DNA of 64,000 nt from Eubacteriales bacterium (GTDB lineage: Bacteria > Bacillota > Clostridia > Saccharofermentanales > DTU023). Shown piece by piece: positions 17,572 through 26,986 of the stretch. Under the pieces are notes generated by a model. That model searched no databases, was not told where the DNA came from, and was given only the letters and a program-made list of their open reading frames with translations. The DNA lies in assembly GCA_030532065.1 (NCBI GenBank), contig JAUNLW010000001.1:90646-154645 (forward strand), in the 5' to 3' direction. The stretch's first letter is position 1; the number at the start of each line of letters is the position of its first letter. The position numbers and the translations under genes were made by a program.

Positions 17572-18933
17572 ATGCGCAAGATACGTGTAGTGATCTGGGG
17601 ATTCGGTGCCATGGGAAGTGGTATTGCTCGGATGATTCTCGAAAAAGAAGGCTTGGAAATAACCGGCGTAGTAGATGGCTGGGATGCCATTATTGGCCAA
17701 GATATCTATGAACGCCTGGGGGTTGAGCGGGGAGATCGCCCGTCTGTAAAAATCACGAAAAATCCGGAAGATGTTATTAGCCGTGACAAGTGCGATATTG
17801 TACTTATGGCGACGGACTCTTTTACGGCCAAAGCTTACCCCAAAATCTGCTTCTGCCTGGAGCAGGGAGTAAACGTGATCTCTACTGCCGAAGAAATGTC
17901 CTGGCCTTGGGCTTCCGAGCCGGAACTTTCTGCGGAAATGGATCGTCTGGCGCGCCAGAATCAGGTCACAGTTATTGGAACTGGTGTCAATCCTGGTTTT
18001 ATCCTGGATCTTTTAGTAGTAGTACTGACCGGAGCTTGCGAGCAGGTAGAGTCTATTGAGGCTGCCCGTATCAACGACCTCTCACCCTTTGGCCGTGCTG
18101 TTATGGAAGAGCAGGGTGTAGGCTTGACCGTGGATGAGTTCAACGAACTTAACCAAAAAGGCCAACTGGCCGGCCATGTCGGATTTAAAGAATCTGTTGC
18201 CATTATCGCGGCCGGACTGGGCTGGGATGTGGCTGAATTCAAAGAAATAAAAGAGCCAATCGTTTCCTCAGTCGAACGCAAGGCAGATCATTTCCATGTT
18301 TTGCCTGGTAACGTTGCCGGTGTGCGTCAACAATGCTTTGCTTACGATAAAGAGGGACGTCAGATTATTCATCTGGACCACCCGCAGCAAGTCTATCCAG
18401 AACTGGAAGGTACCGAAACTGGCGACTATATTACCATTCATACGGGTGAATATGATATGAATCTGCGTATCAAGCCAGAAACTCCGGGTGGCATTGGCAC
18501 TATCGCGATGGTAGCTAATATGATTCCGCTTATTATAAACGCTAAACCAGGCCTCTTAAGCCTATTAGACCTGCCCCTGCCCCGTGCCATGGAAGGCGAT
18601 GTTCGCCTCAAATTAACCCAGAATCAGGAAGCGCGTCACCTGTATAAGGCCGGTGATACGGTAGTGGTGGAGCAGATCTCTCTACCGGCAGGCCAAAGAT
18701 CAGGCAAACTGCCTGCTGACACAGCGCAGACCGATTTGATCCTCTGGCTCAAAGGTGAGCTCTTAGCCGACGCCTATACGGGAGACGAAGTGAAGATTCG
18801 CACCATTATTGGCCGCGAAGTTACAGGCCGGCTTACCAACCGACCGGTCTCTTACCAGCATGATTTTGGACGTATGCAGCCTCTATTACAAGAGGTTGGA
18901 CAACAAGTCAAACGCGCGCTGTGGGAGGATTAA
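17572..18933 (+). CDS. Fusion of 2,4-diaminopentanoate dehydrogenase (Ord) and 2-amino-4-ketopentanoate thiolase alpha subunit (OrtA)
   Basis: 453 residues. Residues 1 to about 345 are Ord: a Rossmann start (VVIWGFGAMGSGIA), the STAEEMSWPW segment and GTGVNPGFILD; Ord oxidises and deaminates 2,4-diaminopentanoate to 2-amino-4-ketopentanoate with NAD(P). Residues ~356-453 match OrtA, normally a separate ~100-residue protein (PADTAQTDLILWLKG, GREVTGRL, VSYQHDFG). OrtA with OrtB cleaves the product with CoA to D-alanine and acetyl-CoA, so the fusion joins consecutive steps. The start ATG follows GGGAGG; an in-frame TATTG-region start upstream lacks one. No internal ribosome site was seen before the OrtA part. 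The next gene starts two bases after the stop. Confidence 0.9.
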   Translation: MRKIRVVIWGFGAMGSGIARMILEKEGLEITGVVDGWDAIIGQDIYERLGVERGDRPSVKITKNPEDVISRDKCDIVLMATDSFTAKAYPKICFCLEQGVNVISTAEEMSWPWASEPELSAEMDRLARQNQVTVIGTGVNPGFILDLLVVVLTGACEQVESIEAARINDLSPFGRAVMEEQGVGLTVDEFNELNQKGQLAGHVGFKESVAIIAAGLGWDVAEFKEIKEPIVSSVERKADHFHVLPGNVAGVRQQCFAYDKEGRQIIHLDHPQQVYPELEGTETGDYITIHTGEYDMNLRIKPETPGGIGTIAMVANMIPLIINAKPGLLSLLDLPLPRAMEGDVRLKLTQNQEARHLYKAGDTVVVEQISLPAGQRSGKLPADTAQTDLILWLKGELLADAYTGDEVKIRTIIGREVTGRLTNRPVSYQHDFGRMQPLLQEVGQQVKRALWED

Positions 18934-18935
18934 GC

Positions 18936-20342
18936 ATGAGAGATTTATCATATAAAGCAGTAATGGCCCGCCAAACTGAGATCATGCGTCAAGCCGTAGG
19001 CTTGGACTACTCGCAATTTGAACGCCCTGACTCCAGTTTTGACTACGAAGCTCTGATGGCTGCGGTGCCCTATAGTCTGGAGGAAGTGAGAAAGATCCAG
19101 GAGAGCCTGCACGTAGGTCATACACCCTTTGTTTATCTGGACAATCTAACGGCTTTAGCCCGCAAGTTCGCTCCTGAAGGTCAGGGTGCCAAAATTTACT
19201 TAAAAGACGAAGCTTCCAACCCCTCAGGTTCTTATAAAGCCCGTCGTGCTTCTTTATCCGTTTATGAGGCTAAACGCCTGGGCTACAAGGGCGTTATCGC
19301 GGCAACTTCCGGCAACTACGGAGCTGCTGTTGCCTCAATGGCGGCCAAGCTGGGCCTCAAATGTATCGTGGTGCAGGAGTGCTATGACTCACGCGGTATC
19401 GGCCAACCTGAGATCCTAGAGAAACAACGTAAATGTGAGGCTTTAGGAGCAGAAGTCGTACAGCTTAACGTCGGTCCTGAGCTTTTCTATGAGACCCTTA
19501 AACTGCTGGAAGAAACCGGCTTCTATGACGCCTCGCTCTATACGCCAACCGCAATCGCGGGCGTAGAAACTTTGGGTTATGAGCTGGTCGAGGATTGCCG
19601 CGGAGTTTTGGGAAAAGACCCGGACTATGTCATCGCCACTAATGCCGGTGGCGGTAATCTTACCGGCACGGCACGCGGCGTAAAGAAAGCTGGCGCTGAT
19701 AATACCAAGATCTACGCGGCATCAGTCGATCTTTCCGGCCTGCATATGGCCTCTGACCATGATTTCAACCGCAAGTCATTTACTACCGGTCATACCGGCT
19801 TCGGTATTCCCTTTACTGTCCAACCGGACCGCTCAGACGTGCCACGCAATGCCGCTAGACCATTGCGCTATTTGGATCGCTACCTGCTATTAAAGCAGGG
19901 TGAAGTCTTCTATATCACAGAAGCCCTGGCATCTCTGGAAGGTATGGAGCGTGGACCGGCCGGTAATACTTCGCTGGCTGCCGCTTTTGCTTTGGCGCCG
20001 ACTTTGCCGGAGGATAAGGTCATAGTGGTACAAGAGACCGAGTATACCGGTGCGGGAAAACACCCCATGCCGCAGCTCAGTTTCGCGCAAGATCAAGGCA
20101 TCGAGATCTTCTTTGGTGATCCAGAAGAGGAAGTCCCGGGTAAGAACATCATTCTGCCTGAGCATCCTTCCAAAATCGGCCTGCGTGACTATGACTTAGC
20201 TGATTTGCGACGCTCGGCGTTACGCCGCATGATCGCCAAGATGCCAGAAATCGGGCCCGAGCAAAAAACCTACCTCCGCGCGGAACTCAACTGCGATGAA
20301 AGTTTCCTGGAAGAGGAACTGCGCGCGCAGGGAAGAGCCTAA
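18936..20342 (+). CDS. ortB: 2-amino-4-ketopentanoate thiolase beta subunit
   Basis: 468-residue PLP enzyme of the tryptophan-synthase-beta/threonine-synthase fold. The PLP lysine is K101 in NPSGSYKARRA, and the phosphate-binding loop is NAGGGNLTG. OrtB carries the cofactor and, with OrtA, splits 2-amino-4-ketopentanoate with CoA into D-alanine and acetyl-CoA. Its partner OrtA is fused to Ord in the gene directly upstream; the GGGAGG ribosome site lies within the last codons of that gene. The next gene, oraS, follows after 79 bases. Confidence 0.92.
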   Translation: MRDLSYKAVMARQTEIMRQAVGLDYSQFERPDSSFDYEALMAAVPYSLEEVRKIQESLHVGHTPFVYLDNLTALARKFAPEGQGAKIYLKDEASNPSGSYKARRASLSVYEAKRLGYKGVIAATSGNYGAAVASMAAKLGLKCIVVQECYDSRGIGQPEILEKQRKCEALGAEVVQLNVGPELFYETLKLLEETGFYDASLYTPTAIAGVETLGYELVEDCRGVLGKDPDYVIATNAGGGNLTGTARGVKKAGADNTKIYAASVDLSGLHMASDHDFNRKSFTTGHTGFGIPFTVQPDRSDVPRNAARPLRYLDRYLLLKQGEVFYITEALASLEGMERGPAGNTSLAAAFALAPTLPEDKVIVVQETEYTGAGKHPMPQLSFAQDQGIEIFFGDPEEEVPGKNIILPEHPSKIGLRDYDLADLRRSALRRMIAKMPEIGPEQKTYLRAELNCDESFLEEELRAQGRA

Positions 20343-20421
20343 ATATTCATAAGTAAGAGGGGACTTGTGCCAGCGAAGCCGGGCCCCCTTTGTTAAATTT
20401 GTTTGTATAAGGGAGAAAGAT

Positions 20422-20775
20422 ATGGCAAGACCGGATGATTTTGCAACACGAAGACAACACCTGGCTAATCTCTCAGATGAAGAACTCTATGAGCGCTTCT
20501 GGGAATTGGCTGATAAGATCGTAGAACCAATGCTGGATGCTGGTAAAGTTTATACGACTCCAGCTATTGAGCGCTCAGTGCTACTGCGTATGGGCTTTTC
20601 CAGCGTAGAAGCTAAGCCAATCGTGGATGGACTCCTGGAAAGAGAGCTCCTGGGACATGGCGCTGGCAACTGCGTCTACCTTTTGGCCAGGAAACTGGAC
20701 CTGCCGATCCGTGAGGCTGGCCTCAGCCTGATACAAGGCAAAAACTGGGATTTAGTACCCGGCCTGTTCGCGTAA
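20422..20775 (+). CDS. oraS: D-ornithine 4,5-aminomutase S (small) subunit
   Basis: 117 residues, matching OraS (about 120). It forms the heterodimer with OraE that moves the terminal amino group of D-ornithine to C4, giving 2,4-diaminopentanoate. Recognisable stretches are LSDEELYERFWELADKIV and TTPAIERSVLLRMGFSS. The ATG after GGGAGAAAG was chosen over a longer in-frame start within the leader. The oraE start lies 10 bases after the stop, the arrangement expected for a two-subunit enzyme. Confidence 0.93.
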   Translation: MARPDDFATRRQHLANLSDEELYERFWELADKIVEPMLDAGKVYTTPAIERSVLLRMGFSSVEAKPIVDGLLERELLGHGAGNCVYLLARKLDLPIREAGLSLIQGKNWDLVPGLFA

Positions 20776-20785
20776 GGAGCTAAGT

Positions 20786-23038
20786 ATGTCTGATAAGAAA
20801 AAGTTCAACAATAATGCCCAATTACCCAGCCTTGAACCCAATGAGCGCTTAGATGTGCGTGAGATCCTGGATGGCCTGGAAAACTACCATCCCGCAAAGC
20901 ACCCCTGGCACTGGCGTGAAGGTCGTAATCAAGAACGTAAGATCGGTGATTTCACTTACTATGAGACCTCAGAACCGCTCAAAAATTCCGTACCCCTGCC
21001 AGGCAGCCGCGGATTTGGCTATATCGATCCCCAACCTGACTGCGTGATTACGACTGAAATAGCCTCGGGCAGATTTGAAGACGATATCCGTCGTATGCGT
21101 ATGGCAGCCTGGAACGGCGCAGATCACCTTATGGTTATTCGTACCGCAGGCCAGTCACACATTGACGCTCTACTGGAAGGTACTACCCAGGGTATCGGCG
21201 GTATCCCGGTTACCCGTAAGCAGTGCCGTGCTACGCGCCGCGCTTTAGACCTTATTGAAGAAGAAGTAGGTCGTCCTTTAAATTACCACTCCTATGTCTC
21301 CGGTGTTGCCGGCCCTGATATAGCGGTAATGTTCCACGAAGAAGGTGTTTCCGGTGTCCACCAAGATCCACAGTATAACGTCTTATACCGCAACATCAAC
21401 GGCTTGCGTTCTTTTGTTGACGCCTGTGAATCTAAGGCCATTATTGCCGACGGTGGCATGCTACAGATCGACGGTGCTCACAATGCCAACGCCACGGCCA
21501 TGGAAGCCTGGAAAGTTATGCCGGAGCTGATGGTACAACACGCTATCAACACCGCTTTCTCCAGAGGTTGTGGTATTAAGGCAGAGAATATTGCCCTGTC
21601 TACGGTGCCTCCAACTGCGCCACCTGCGCCCTGCATGAGGCTCGACCTGCCTTACGCCGTAGCCTTACGCGACCTTTTCCGCGACTACAAGATGCGGGCA
21701 CAGCAAAATACCAAATATATGGAATCCGAGACGCGTGAAGCGACAGTAACCCATACGCTGAACATGATGATCTCACGCCTGACTTCCGCGGACATCCAGT
21801 CCACAATTACGCCAGATGAAGGCCGCAACGTTCCCTGGCACTACTACAACATCAACGCCGTCAATACGGCGCGTCAGGCTCTGGACGGCATGGATGGCTT
21901 ACGTCAAATGGTCAGGATCGACCGTGATGGACCTCTGGGTGAAGCTGTGCGTGAGCTGAAAGAAAGAGCTGTGCTCTTCATGGAAGAAATCCTGGAAGTT
22001 GGTGGCTATTTTGAAGCTGTAGAAAAAGGATTCTTTATTGACAATGGCTTGTATCCTGAGCGTAAAGGCGATGGCCTGGTCAGAGAGAAAAATGGTGGTA
22101 TTGGCTCCGGAACTGTGGTTAAGCGTGAACCGGACTATTTCGCCCCTGTTTCTGTCCACTATGGTGACAACCATCTGCCTGAAGGCATCAAGAATCCCTC
22201 TGATGCCATCGGTGGCGATACCTTTGAAAAACCTGAGAAAATCATTTTCATCGATGAGTTAGATCCGGAAGATAACGTCAACACGCGTATCAAAGAAAAA
22301 CAAAATTACTTTGATCATCCGAATCTGGTGAGGCCGGAAGTAGAGTGGCTGGCAGACGGCGTGATTGTAATCACGCTCATGCTGCCCTGCAATCGCAGAC
22401 GGGCTGAGTTTGCCGCTATCGAGATCGGTAAACGGTTGGGACTTAACGAACCCACTGTAATCCATAGCCAGGTCATGCACCCCTCAGAAGGTACGTTGAT
22501 TGAGTTAAAAGGTAGTATCGACTTTGATATTGACCTGGATAAGCTCGATATACCCGAGGAGATTCCCGTACTATCAGAAAAAGAGATCCGCGATTTCGTA
22601 CACCAGCGTCCTGTTACTGTAGTTGCGGCTACTGTGGGTGAAGACGAGCACTCTGTAGGACTTAAGGAAATCCTGGATATCAAGCACGGCGGTATTGAAG
22701 GCTTTGGCATTACCTATCACTACCTGGGAACTTCAGTTCCTGTAGATCAGTTGGTTGACGCAGCCATTGAAACCAACGCGGACGCAATTCTGCAGTCTAC
22801 GATCATCTCGCATGACGATGTCCATATCAAGAATATGGAAAAACTGGACCAGATCTGCCGTGAGCGCGGTGTGCGTGACAAGCTGATCTTAGTCTGTGGC
22901 GGCACGCAGGTGACCAATGAGATCGCGGTAAAAGCAGGAGCTGATGTGGGTTTCGGACGTGGCTCACACGGAATTGATGTAGCCTCTTTCATAGTTAAGA
23001 CCTTGCAAGCTCGTGAGGGCAAGGAGGAAAAACACTAA
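20786..23038 (+). CDS. oraE: D-ornithine 4,5-aminomutase E (large) subunit, B12- and PLP-dependent
   Basis: 750 residues: a TIM-barrel domain followed by a Rossmann cobalamin-binding domain. The base-off B12 motif DxHxxG is present as D620-E-H622-S-V-G, and eleven residues on is K633 in DIKHGG, the lysine that forms the PLP Schiff base; this spacing equals that of His618 and Lys629 in the Clostridium sticklandii enzyme. The complex uses an adenosyl radical to migrate the amino group of D-ornithine. Ribosome site AAGGAG. It is followed by a multibranched terminator-like RNA structure before the MutL-like gene. Confidence 0.97.
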   Translation: MSDKKKFNNNAQLPSLEPNERLDVREILDGLENYHPAKHPWHWREGRNQERKIGDFTYYETSEPLKNSVPLPGSRGFGYIDPQPDCVITTEIASGRFEDDIRRMRMAAWNGADHLMVIRTAGQSHIDALLEGTTQGIGGIPVTRKQCRATRRALDLIEEEVGRPLNYHSYVSGVAGPDIAVMFHEEGVSGVHQDPQYNVLYRNINGLRSFVDACESKAIIADGGMLQIDGAHNANATAMEAWKVMPELMVQHAINTAFSRGCGIKAENIALSTVPPTAPPAPCMRLDLPYAVALRDLFRDYKMRAQQNTKYMESETREATVTHTLNMMISRLTSADIQSTITPDEGRNVPWHYYNINAVNTARQALDGMDGLRQMVRIDRDGPLGEAVRELKERAVLFMEEILEVGGYFEAVEKGFFIDNGLYPERKGDGLVREKNGGIGSGTVVKREPDYFAPVSVHYGDNHLPEGIKNPSDAIGGDTFEKPEKIIFIDELDPEDNVNTRIKEKQNYFDHPNLVRPEVEWLADGVIVITLMLPCNRRRAEFAAIEIGKRLGLNEPTVIHSQVMHPSEGTLIELKGSIDFDIDLDKLDIPEEIPVLSEKEIRDFVHQRPVTVVAATVGEDEHSVGLKEILDIKHGGIEGFGITYHYLGTSVPVDQLVDAAIETNADAILQSTIISHDDVHIKNMEKLDQICRERGVRDKLILVCGGTQVTNEIAVKAGADVGFGRGSHGIDVASFIVKTLQAREGKEEKH

Positions 23039-23073
23039 TTTTTGCCTGAGGTGAATTTAGTAATTTAGCCTGT

Positions 23074-23148
23074 AAAAGCCCTTCCTGGCGAGAAGGCCAA
23101 GCGTCAAGCTTAACTGACGTTTAGCATAAGATCCGGGAGGGCTTTTTT
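23074..23148 (+). terminator. Multibranched terminator-like RNA structure after oraE
   Basis: An outer stem pairs 23074-23085 with 23135-23146 (AAAAGCCCTTCC with GGGAGGGCTTTT, one wobble) and encloses two hairpins, TGGC/GCCA at 23086-23099 and CGTCA/TGACG at 23102-23119. A six-T run follows. A plain terminator would not need the two inner hairpins. Confidence 0.7.
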
Positions 23149-23206
23149 GCAGGTAGTTATAGTAGAATGACTTTAGTCATTGAGTAAGCGGAGGAATATT
23201 CAAGCT

Positions 23207-24565
23207 ATGCATATTGATGTTCTGGTTGCCGAAATCGGCAGCACTACCACAGTGCTTAACGCCTTTGATCACCTGTCAGATGAAGAGCCAGTCTTCTTAG
23301 GGCAGGGTCAAGCCCGCACTACGGTAGAAGAAGGAGATGTCTCCCTGGGCCTGGAATTAGCCCTGGATTCACTCAAAGAAAATCTAGGCATAGCCGAACT
23401 TAGCTGGGGTCATATGTTGGCCTCTTCCTCGGCGGCCGGTGGACTGCGCATGACAGTGCATGGCCTGGTTTATGATATGACCGTTAGAGCCGCTAAAGAA
23501 GCCTGCCTGGGCTCCGGTGGCGTGATCAAGCAAGTAACAGCCGGTAAATTACGCCCGGCCGCAGTAGAAAAAATCCGACGTATCCGACCTAATATCATCT
23601 TTGTGGCCGGAGGTACAGACTATGGTGAATGGGAAACCGCTCTGCATAATGCGGAAGTTCTGATGCAGGCCTGCCCAGATTTACCCATGATCTACGCCGG
23701 TAACATCAGCAATCAGGATGAGATAAGAAGTCTGGCTGAGCAGTACGGTGTAGAAGTCTATATCACGGAAAATGTCTATCCTGCTCTGGATGAGCTTAAT
23801 ATTGAACCAGCCCGCCGCTTAATTCATGAGGTTTTCCAAAAACATATCGTACATTCACCAGGTATGGAACGCATTAGAGATCTGGTTGATGGACCAATAT
23901 TACCTACACCAGGGGCTGTTATGGAAGCGGCCATCCTGCTATACGAGAGTTTGGGTGACCTACTAGTCATGGATATTGGCGGCGCGACCACGGATATTCA
24001 TTCTGTAACAGAGGGTAACCCCAATAACATTGAATATCTGCTTAACGCTGAGCCCACAGCTAAAAGAACGGTAGAAGGAGACCTGGGGGTCTTCGTTAAT
24101 CGTTTCCATATATATGAGCAGTTCACCGAAGCGGAAAAATTTACTTATGGCAAGCAAATTGAAGCCGGATTGGAAAAACTTCCCAAGATCCCAGAAACTG
24201 AGGAAGATCTGGAATTAGCGACACTCCTGGCGAGAAAAGCCGCGGCGGTCGCCTTGTCCAGGCATGTTGGTAACTGGACCGAAGTTTTCACGATCAGTGG
24301 CATGCAGCGTTTTATCAAGGGTAAAGACCTTAGCCTGATCAAGTACGCTATAGGGACTGGTGGCGCTCTGACCCGCTTGCCGCAAGGTGGACAAATCTTA
24401 AAAGACCTCTTTGTATCACCGCCGGCCAAGTATCTATTGCCCGGCGAAACTCCACCGGTCTTACTGGACCAAGATTACATCATGGCTTCTTTGGGCGTAT
24501 TGGCCAAAACCCAGCCACAAGCAGCGTTAAGATTATTAAAGCAGAGCCTTAAGCTATCTGATTAA
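23207..24565 (+). CDS. MutL-family ASKHA protein (ornithine-cluster associated)
   Basis: 452 residues with sugar-kinase/Hsp70-type ATPase motifs: VAEIGSTTTVLNAF at the N-terminus (phosphate 1), VMDIGGATTDIHS mid-protein (phosphate 2) and GTGGALTRLPQGG near the C-terminus. This is the MutL family, found beside B12-dependent glutamate mutase and ornithine aminomutase genes. A proposed role is reactivation or assembly of the mutase, exchanging damaged cobalamin; this is inference from family context. It resembles the DNA-repair MutL in name only. The ATG after GGAGG is preferred to an upstream TTG. The preceding terminator-like structure may lower its expression relative to the enzymes. Confidence 0.85.
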   Translation: MHIDVLVAEIGSTTTVLNAFDHLSDEEPVFLGQGQARTTVEEGDVSLGLELALDSLKENLGIAELSWGHMLASSSAAGGLRMTVHGLVYDMTVRAAKEACLGSGGVIKQVTAGKLRPAAVEKIRRIRPNIIFVAGGTDYGEWETALHNAEVLMQACPDLPMIYAGNISNQDEIRSLAEQYGVEVYITENVYPALDELNIEPARRLIHEVFQKHIVHSPGMERIRDLVDGPILPTPGAVMEAAILLYESLGDLLVMDIGGATTDIHSVTEGNPNNIEYLLNAEPTAKRTVEGDLGVFVNRFHIYEQFTEAEKFTYGKQIEAGLEKLPKIPETEEDLELATLLARKAAAVALSRHVGNWTEVFTISGMQRFIKGKDLSLIKYAIGTGGALTRLPQGGQILKDLFVSPPAKYLLPGETPPVLLDQDYIMASLGVLAKTQPQAALRLLKQSLKLSD

Positions 24566-24644
24566 GATCATTTAGCCCTTTATAGCTTTGCCGAAAATAG
24601 CGAAGTCAATCTCACAGCCCACGAGCTGGCTAGAAAGGAACAAG

Positions 24645-25706
24645 ATGCAAAACCCCGCTCTCCTAATTAATAAAGTAAAGTTTCGCGACAACGCGCTCAA
24701 ACTGCGCGCGCTCTTTGACAAGCACCACAAAGAATTTCACGTAGTGACCAAGTGTTTTTGCGCTTATGAGCCCATGGTACAGGTATTGGCAGAAGCAGGC
24801 ATTACCAAACTGGCAGATTCCCGCCTGGAGAACTTTTACTGCTTGCAAAAGTATGCTCAGGACTCGCTCTTGCTGCGTCTGCCGATGCTCTCCGAAGTCA
24901 CTGAAGTCGTGGGACTTTGCGATATGAGCCTAAACTCAGAATATGACACCATTTGTGCCTTGTCCGATGCTGCCCTGGTGCAGCAGAAAACCCACGGTGT
25001 GATCCTGATGCTGGAAATGGGTGACCGTAGGGAAGGAGCTTCACTGGAAGAAGCCGACGCCATGATTGCTAAGATCGTCAATCTCAGAGGCGTACGCCTG
25101 GTTGGCATTGGCGCAAACTTTAATTGCTATGGTGGCGTTATTCCAGATGAGAAAAAAATGCGGGAATTGGCCGATTTTGCTAACTACGTAGAGCAGCGTT
25201 ATGGCTTTGAGCTAGAATATGTCTCCGGAGGAAACTCAGGCAGTCTCTGGCTTCTGGAAGAGGACAAATTACTTCCCGAAGTCAACCATCTCAGGATCGG
25301 TGAAGGGTTGCTTTTAGGAAGAGAAACCTCTTTCGGACACAGCATAGCAGGACTACATCACGATGTCTTTACCTTGCGAGCGGAAATTATAGAGTTAAAG
25401 CGAAAACCCTCCTTGCCTGACGGGCGCATCGGCCTTAATGCCTTGGGTGAGCAAGTTACATTCAAAGATGAAGGTATGCTCAATCGAGCAATACTTGCTA
25501 TTGGTGCCCAAGACGTGGATCCCAGCCGCATGCAACCCAAGCTCAAGGGTGTACGTTATTTGGGTAACTCTTCAGATCATACCATCTGCGATGTTACACA
25601 CTTAAACCAAGATCTGAGAGTAGGCGATACGTTGGACTTTGCTTTAGACTACTCCTGCCTCTTAGCTCTCTTTACCTCCCCCTATGTGAAGAAGTACTGG
25701 ATCTAA
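24645..25706 (+). CDS. orr: Ornithine racemase
   Basis: 353 residues with the alanine-racemase N-terminal (fold type III) PLP barrel; the PLP lysine is K36 in HVVTKCF. Later landmarks are LMLEMGDRREG, GANFNCYGG, SGGNSGSLWLL and RIGEGLLLGRE, typical of the amino-acid racemase group that includes clostridial ornithine racemase. It supplies D-ornithine, the substrate of OraSE, from L-ornithine. The ATG following AAAGGA is used; the longer frame lacks a ribosome site. Position in the cluster makes the substrate assignment strong. Confidence 0.9.
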   Translation: MQNPALLINKVKFRDNALKLRALFDKHHKEFHVVTKCFCAYEPMVQVLAEAGITKLADSRLENFYCLQKYAQDSLLLRLPMLSEVTEVVGLCDMSLNSEYDTICALSDAALVQQKTHGVILMLEMGDRREGASLEEADAMIAKIVNLRGVRLVGIGANFNCYGGVIPDEKKMRELADFANYVEQRYGFELEYVSGGNSGSLWLLEEDKLLPEVNHLRIGEGLLLGRETSFGHSIAGLHHDVFTLRAEIIELKRKPSLPDGRIGLNALGEQVTFKDEGMLNRAILAIGAQDVDPSRMQPKLKGVRYLGNSSDHTICDVTHLNQDLRVGDTLDFALDYSCLLALFTSPYVKKYWI

Positions 25707-25789
25707 CCCTTATTGAGAACCTGACGGCCCTCAGGTATGCTGCGCTGCAGTGTGCCAGGTGTTAATTCCCAGCTAGAAAGAGTTTATCT

Positions 25790-26965
25790 ATGTACAAGAA
25801 TTTGTCTGTTGCTGAACGTAAAGATCTGATCACCAGATCTCGCTGCTTCGCGGAAATATCTTTGCCCAATCTTCGCCATAACTTAAACGAAGTAAAGCGC
25901 TTCGTGCGTCCCGGCACCAAGATCTGCGGTGTGGTAAAAGCCGACGCGTATGGCCACGGACCCCTGGAGATCGCCCGTGCCTTGGCTGAAGCCGGTGTGC
26001 GCTATTTAGCAGTGAGTTGCCTGGGCGAAGCGCTGGAACTTAAGGAGGCAGGTATTCCTCAAACTCTGTTCATCTTAGGACCCAACCTGCCGGAAGCAGC
26101 GCCTATACTGCAGGAGTTTGGCCTACGGCAGGCTTTGACTTCAGAGGCAGAAGCTTTGGCTTATAGTCGTTATCTGGACCCAGATTTGCCGGATCTCAAA
26201 TTCCACCTAAAACTTGATACCGGTATGTCGCGCCACGGCTTCCGCTGTATTAATGAAGCTCAGGAGAAGGCCAGCCTGGCAGCTATTGCCAGAGTGGCTC
26301 AGTTGCCGAAAATTAAGCTGGAAGGTGTGTTTACTCACTTTGCCACCGCTTCAGACGATGGTAACGCCCTATATGACGAACAGATCGCTTGTTTCCAAAG
26401 GACTGTAGCGGCTTTATCTGCTCAGGGTCAGAAGTTTGAACTGATTCACTGCGCAAACTCCGCCAGCATTTTGGTAAAACCAGAGTTGGACTATAACCTG
26501 GTTAGGGCGGGTATCATTCTTTATGGCGGCAGGGACGAAGACTACTTCCGCGCCATGACGGATCTAAAACCGGTCATGACCCTGAAGGCTCGTCTGTCTG
26601 CCTGTTATGAGTTGGAAGCCGGTGACCACGTAAGCTACGGCGCGACTTATACAGCGGAAAGGCGTATGCGCATTGGTGTGGTGGAATGCGGTTATGCAGA
26701 CGGTCTCCTGCGCAATCTCTCCGGCAAGGCGGTTTTCTCCCTTCACGGCCAGGCCATCCAGCAAATTGGCCGTATCTGCATGGACCGCTGTATGGTAGAC
26801 CTCAGCAACGCTCCGCAAGCACAGGCCGGTGAATACGTCACCATCTTTGGTGGCCAGGGCAGCGATTTTGTCGATGCGGCCGAACAAGCGGCGCGCGCCG
26901 GCACGATCTCTTACGAGCTTTTTTCATTGGTCAGCAAACGGGTTCCCAGGATCTATATTGACTAG
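25790..26965 (+). CDS. alr: Alanine racemase
   Basis: 391 residues, canonical Alr length. K50 in CGVVKADAYGHG forms the PLP Schiff base, and Y283 in VSYGATYTAE is the second catalytic residue; the C-terminal beta domain has VECGYADGL and IGRICMDRCMVDLS. Alr normally supplies D-alanine for peptidoglycan. Directly after the ornithine cluster, it could also convert the D-alanine made by OrtAB to L-alanine for further fermentation. That second role is an inference from neighbourhood. The gene ends 21 bases from the convergent DUF3825 gene. Confidence 0.96.
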   Translation: MYKNLSVAERKDLITRSRCFAEISLPNLRHNLNEVKRFVRPGTKICGVVKADAYGHGPLEIARALAEAGVRYLAVSCLGEALELKEAGIPQTLFILGPNLPEAAPILQEFGLRQALTSEAEALAYSRYLDPDLPDLKFHLKLDTGMSRHGFRCINEAQEKASLAAIARVAQLPKIKLEGVFTHFATASDDGNALYDEQIACFQRTVAALSAQGQKFELIHCANSASILVKPELDYNLVRAGIILYGGRDEDYFRAMTDLKPVMTLKARLSACYELEAGDHVSYGATYTAERRMRIGVVECGYADGLLRNLSGKAVFSLHGQAIQQIGRICMDRCMVDLSNAPQAQAGEYVTIFGGQGSDFVDAAEQAARAGTISYELFSLVSKRVPRIYID

Positions 26966-26986
26966 GATCTATACTGAATAGATTTA

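Noticed and set aside
18600..18700. Assembly frameshift joining ord and ortA
   Set aside because: The frame is continuous with normal codon use through the junction and there is no leftover stop or ribosome site of a separate ortA; genuine fusion is simpler.
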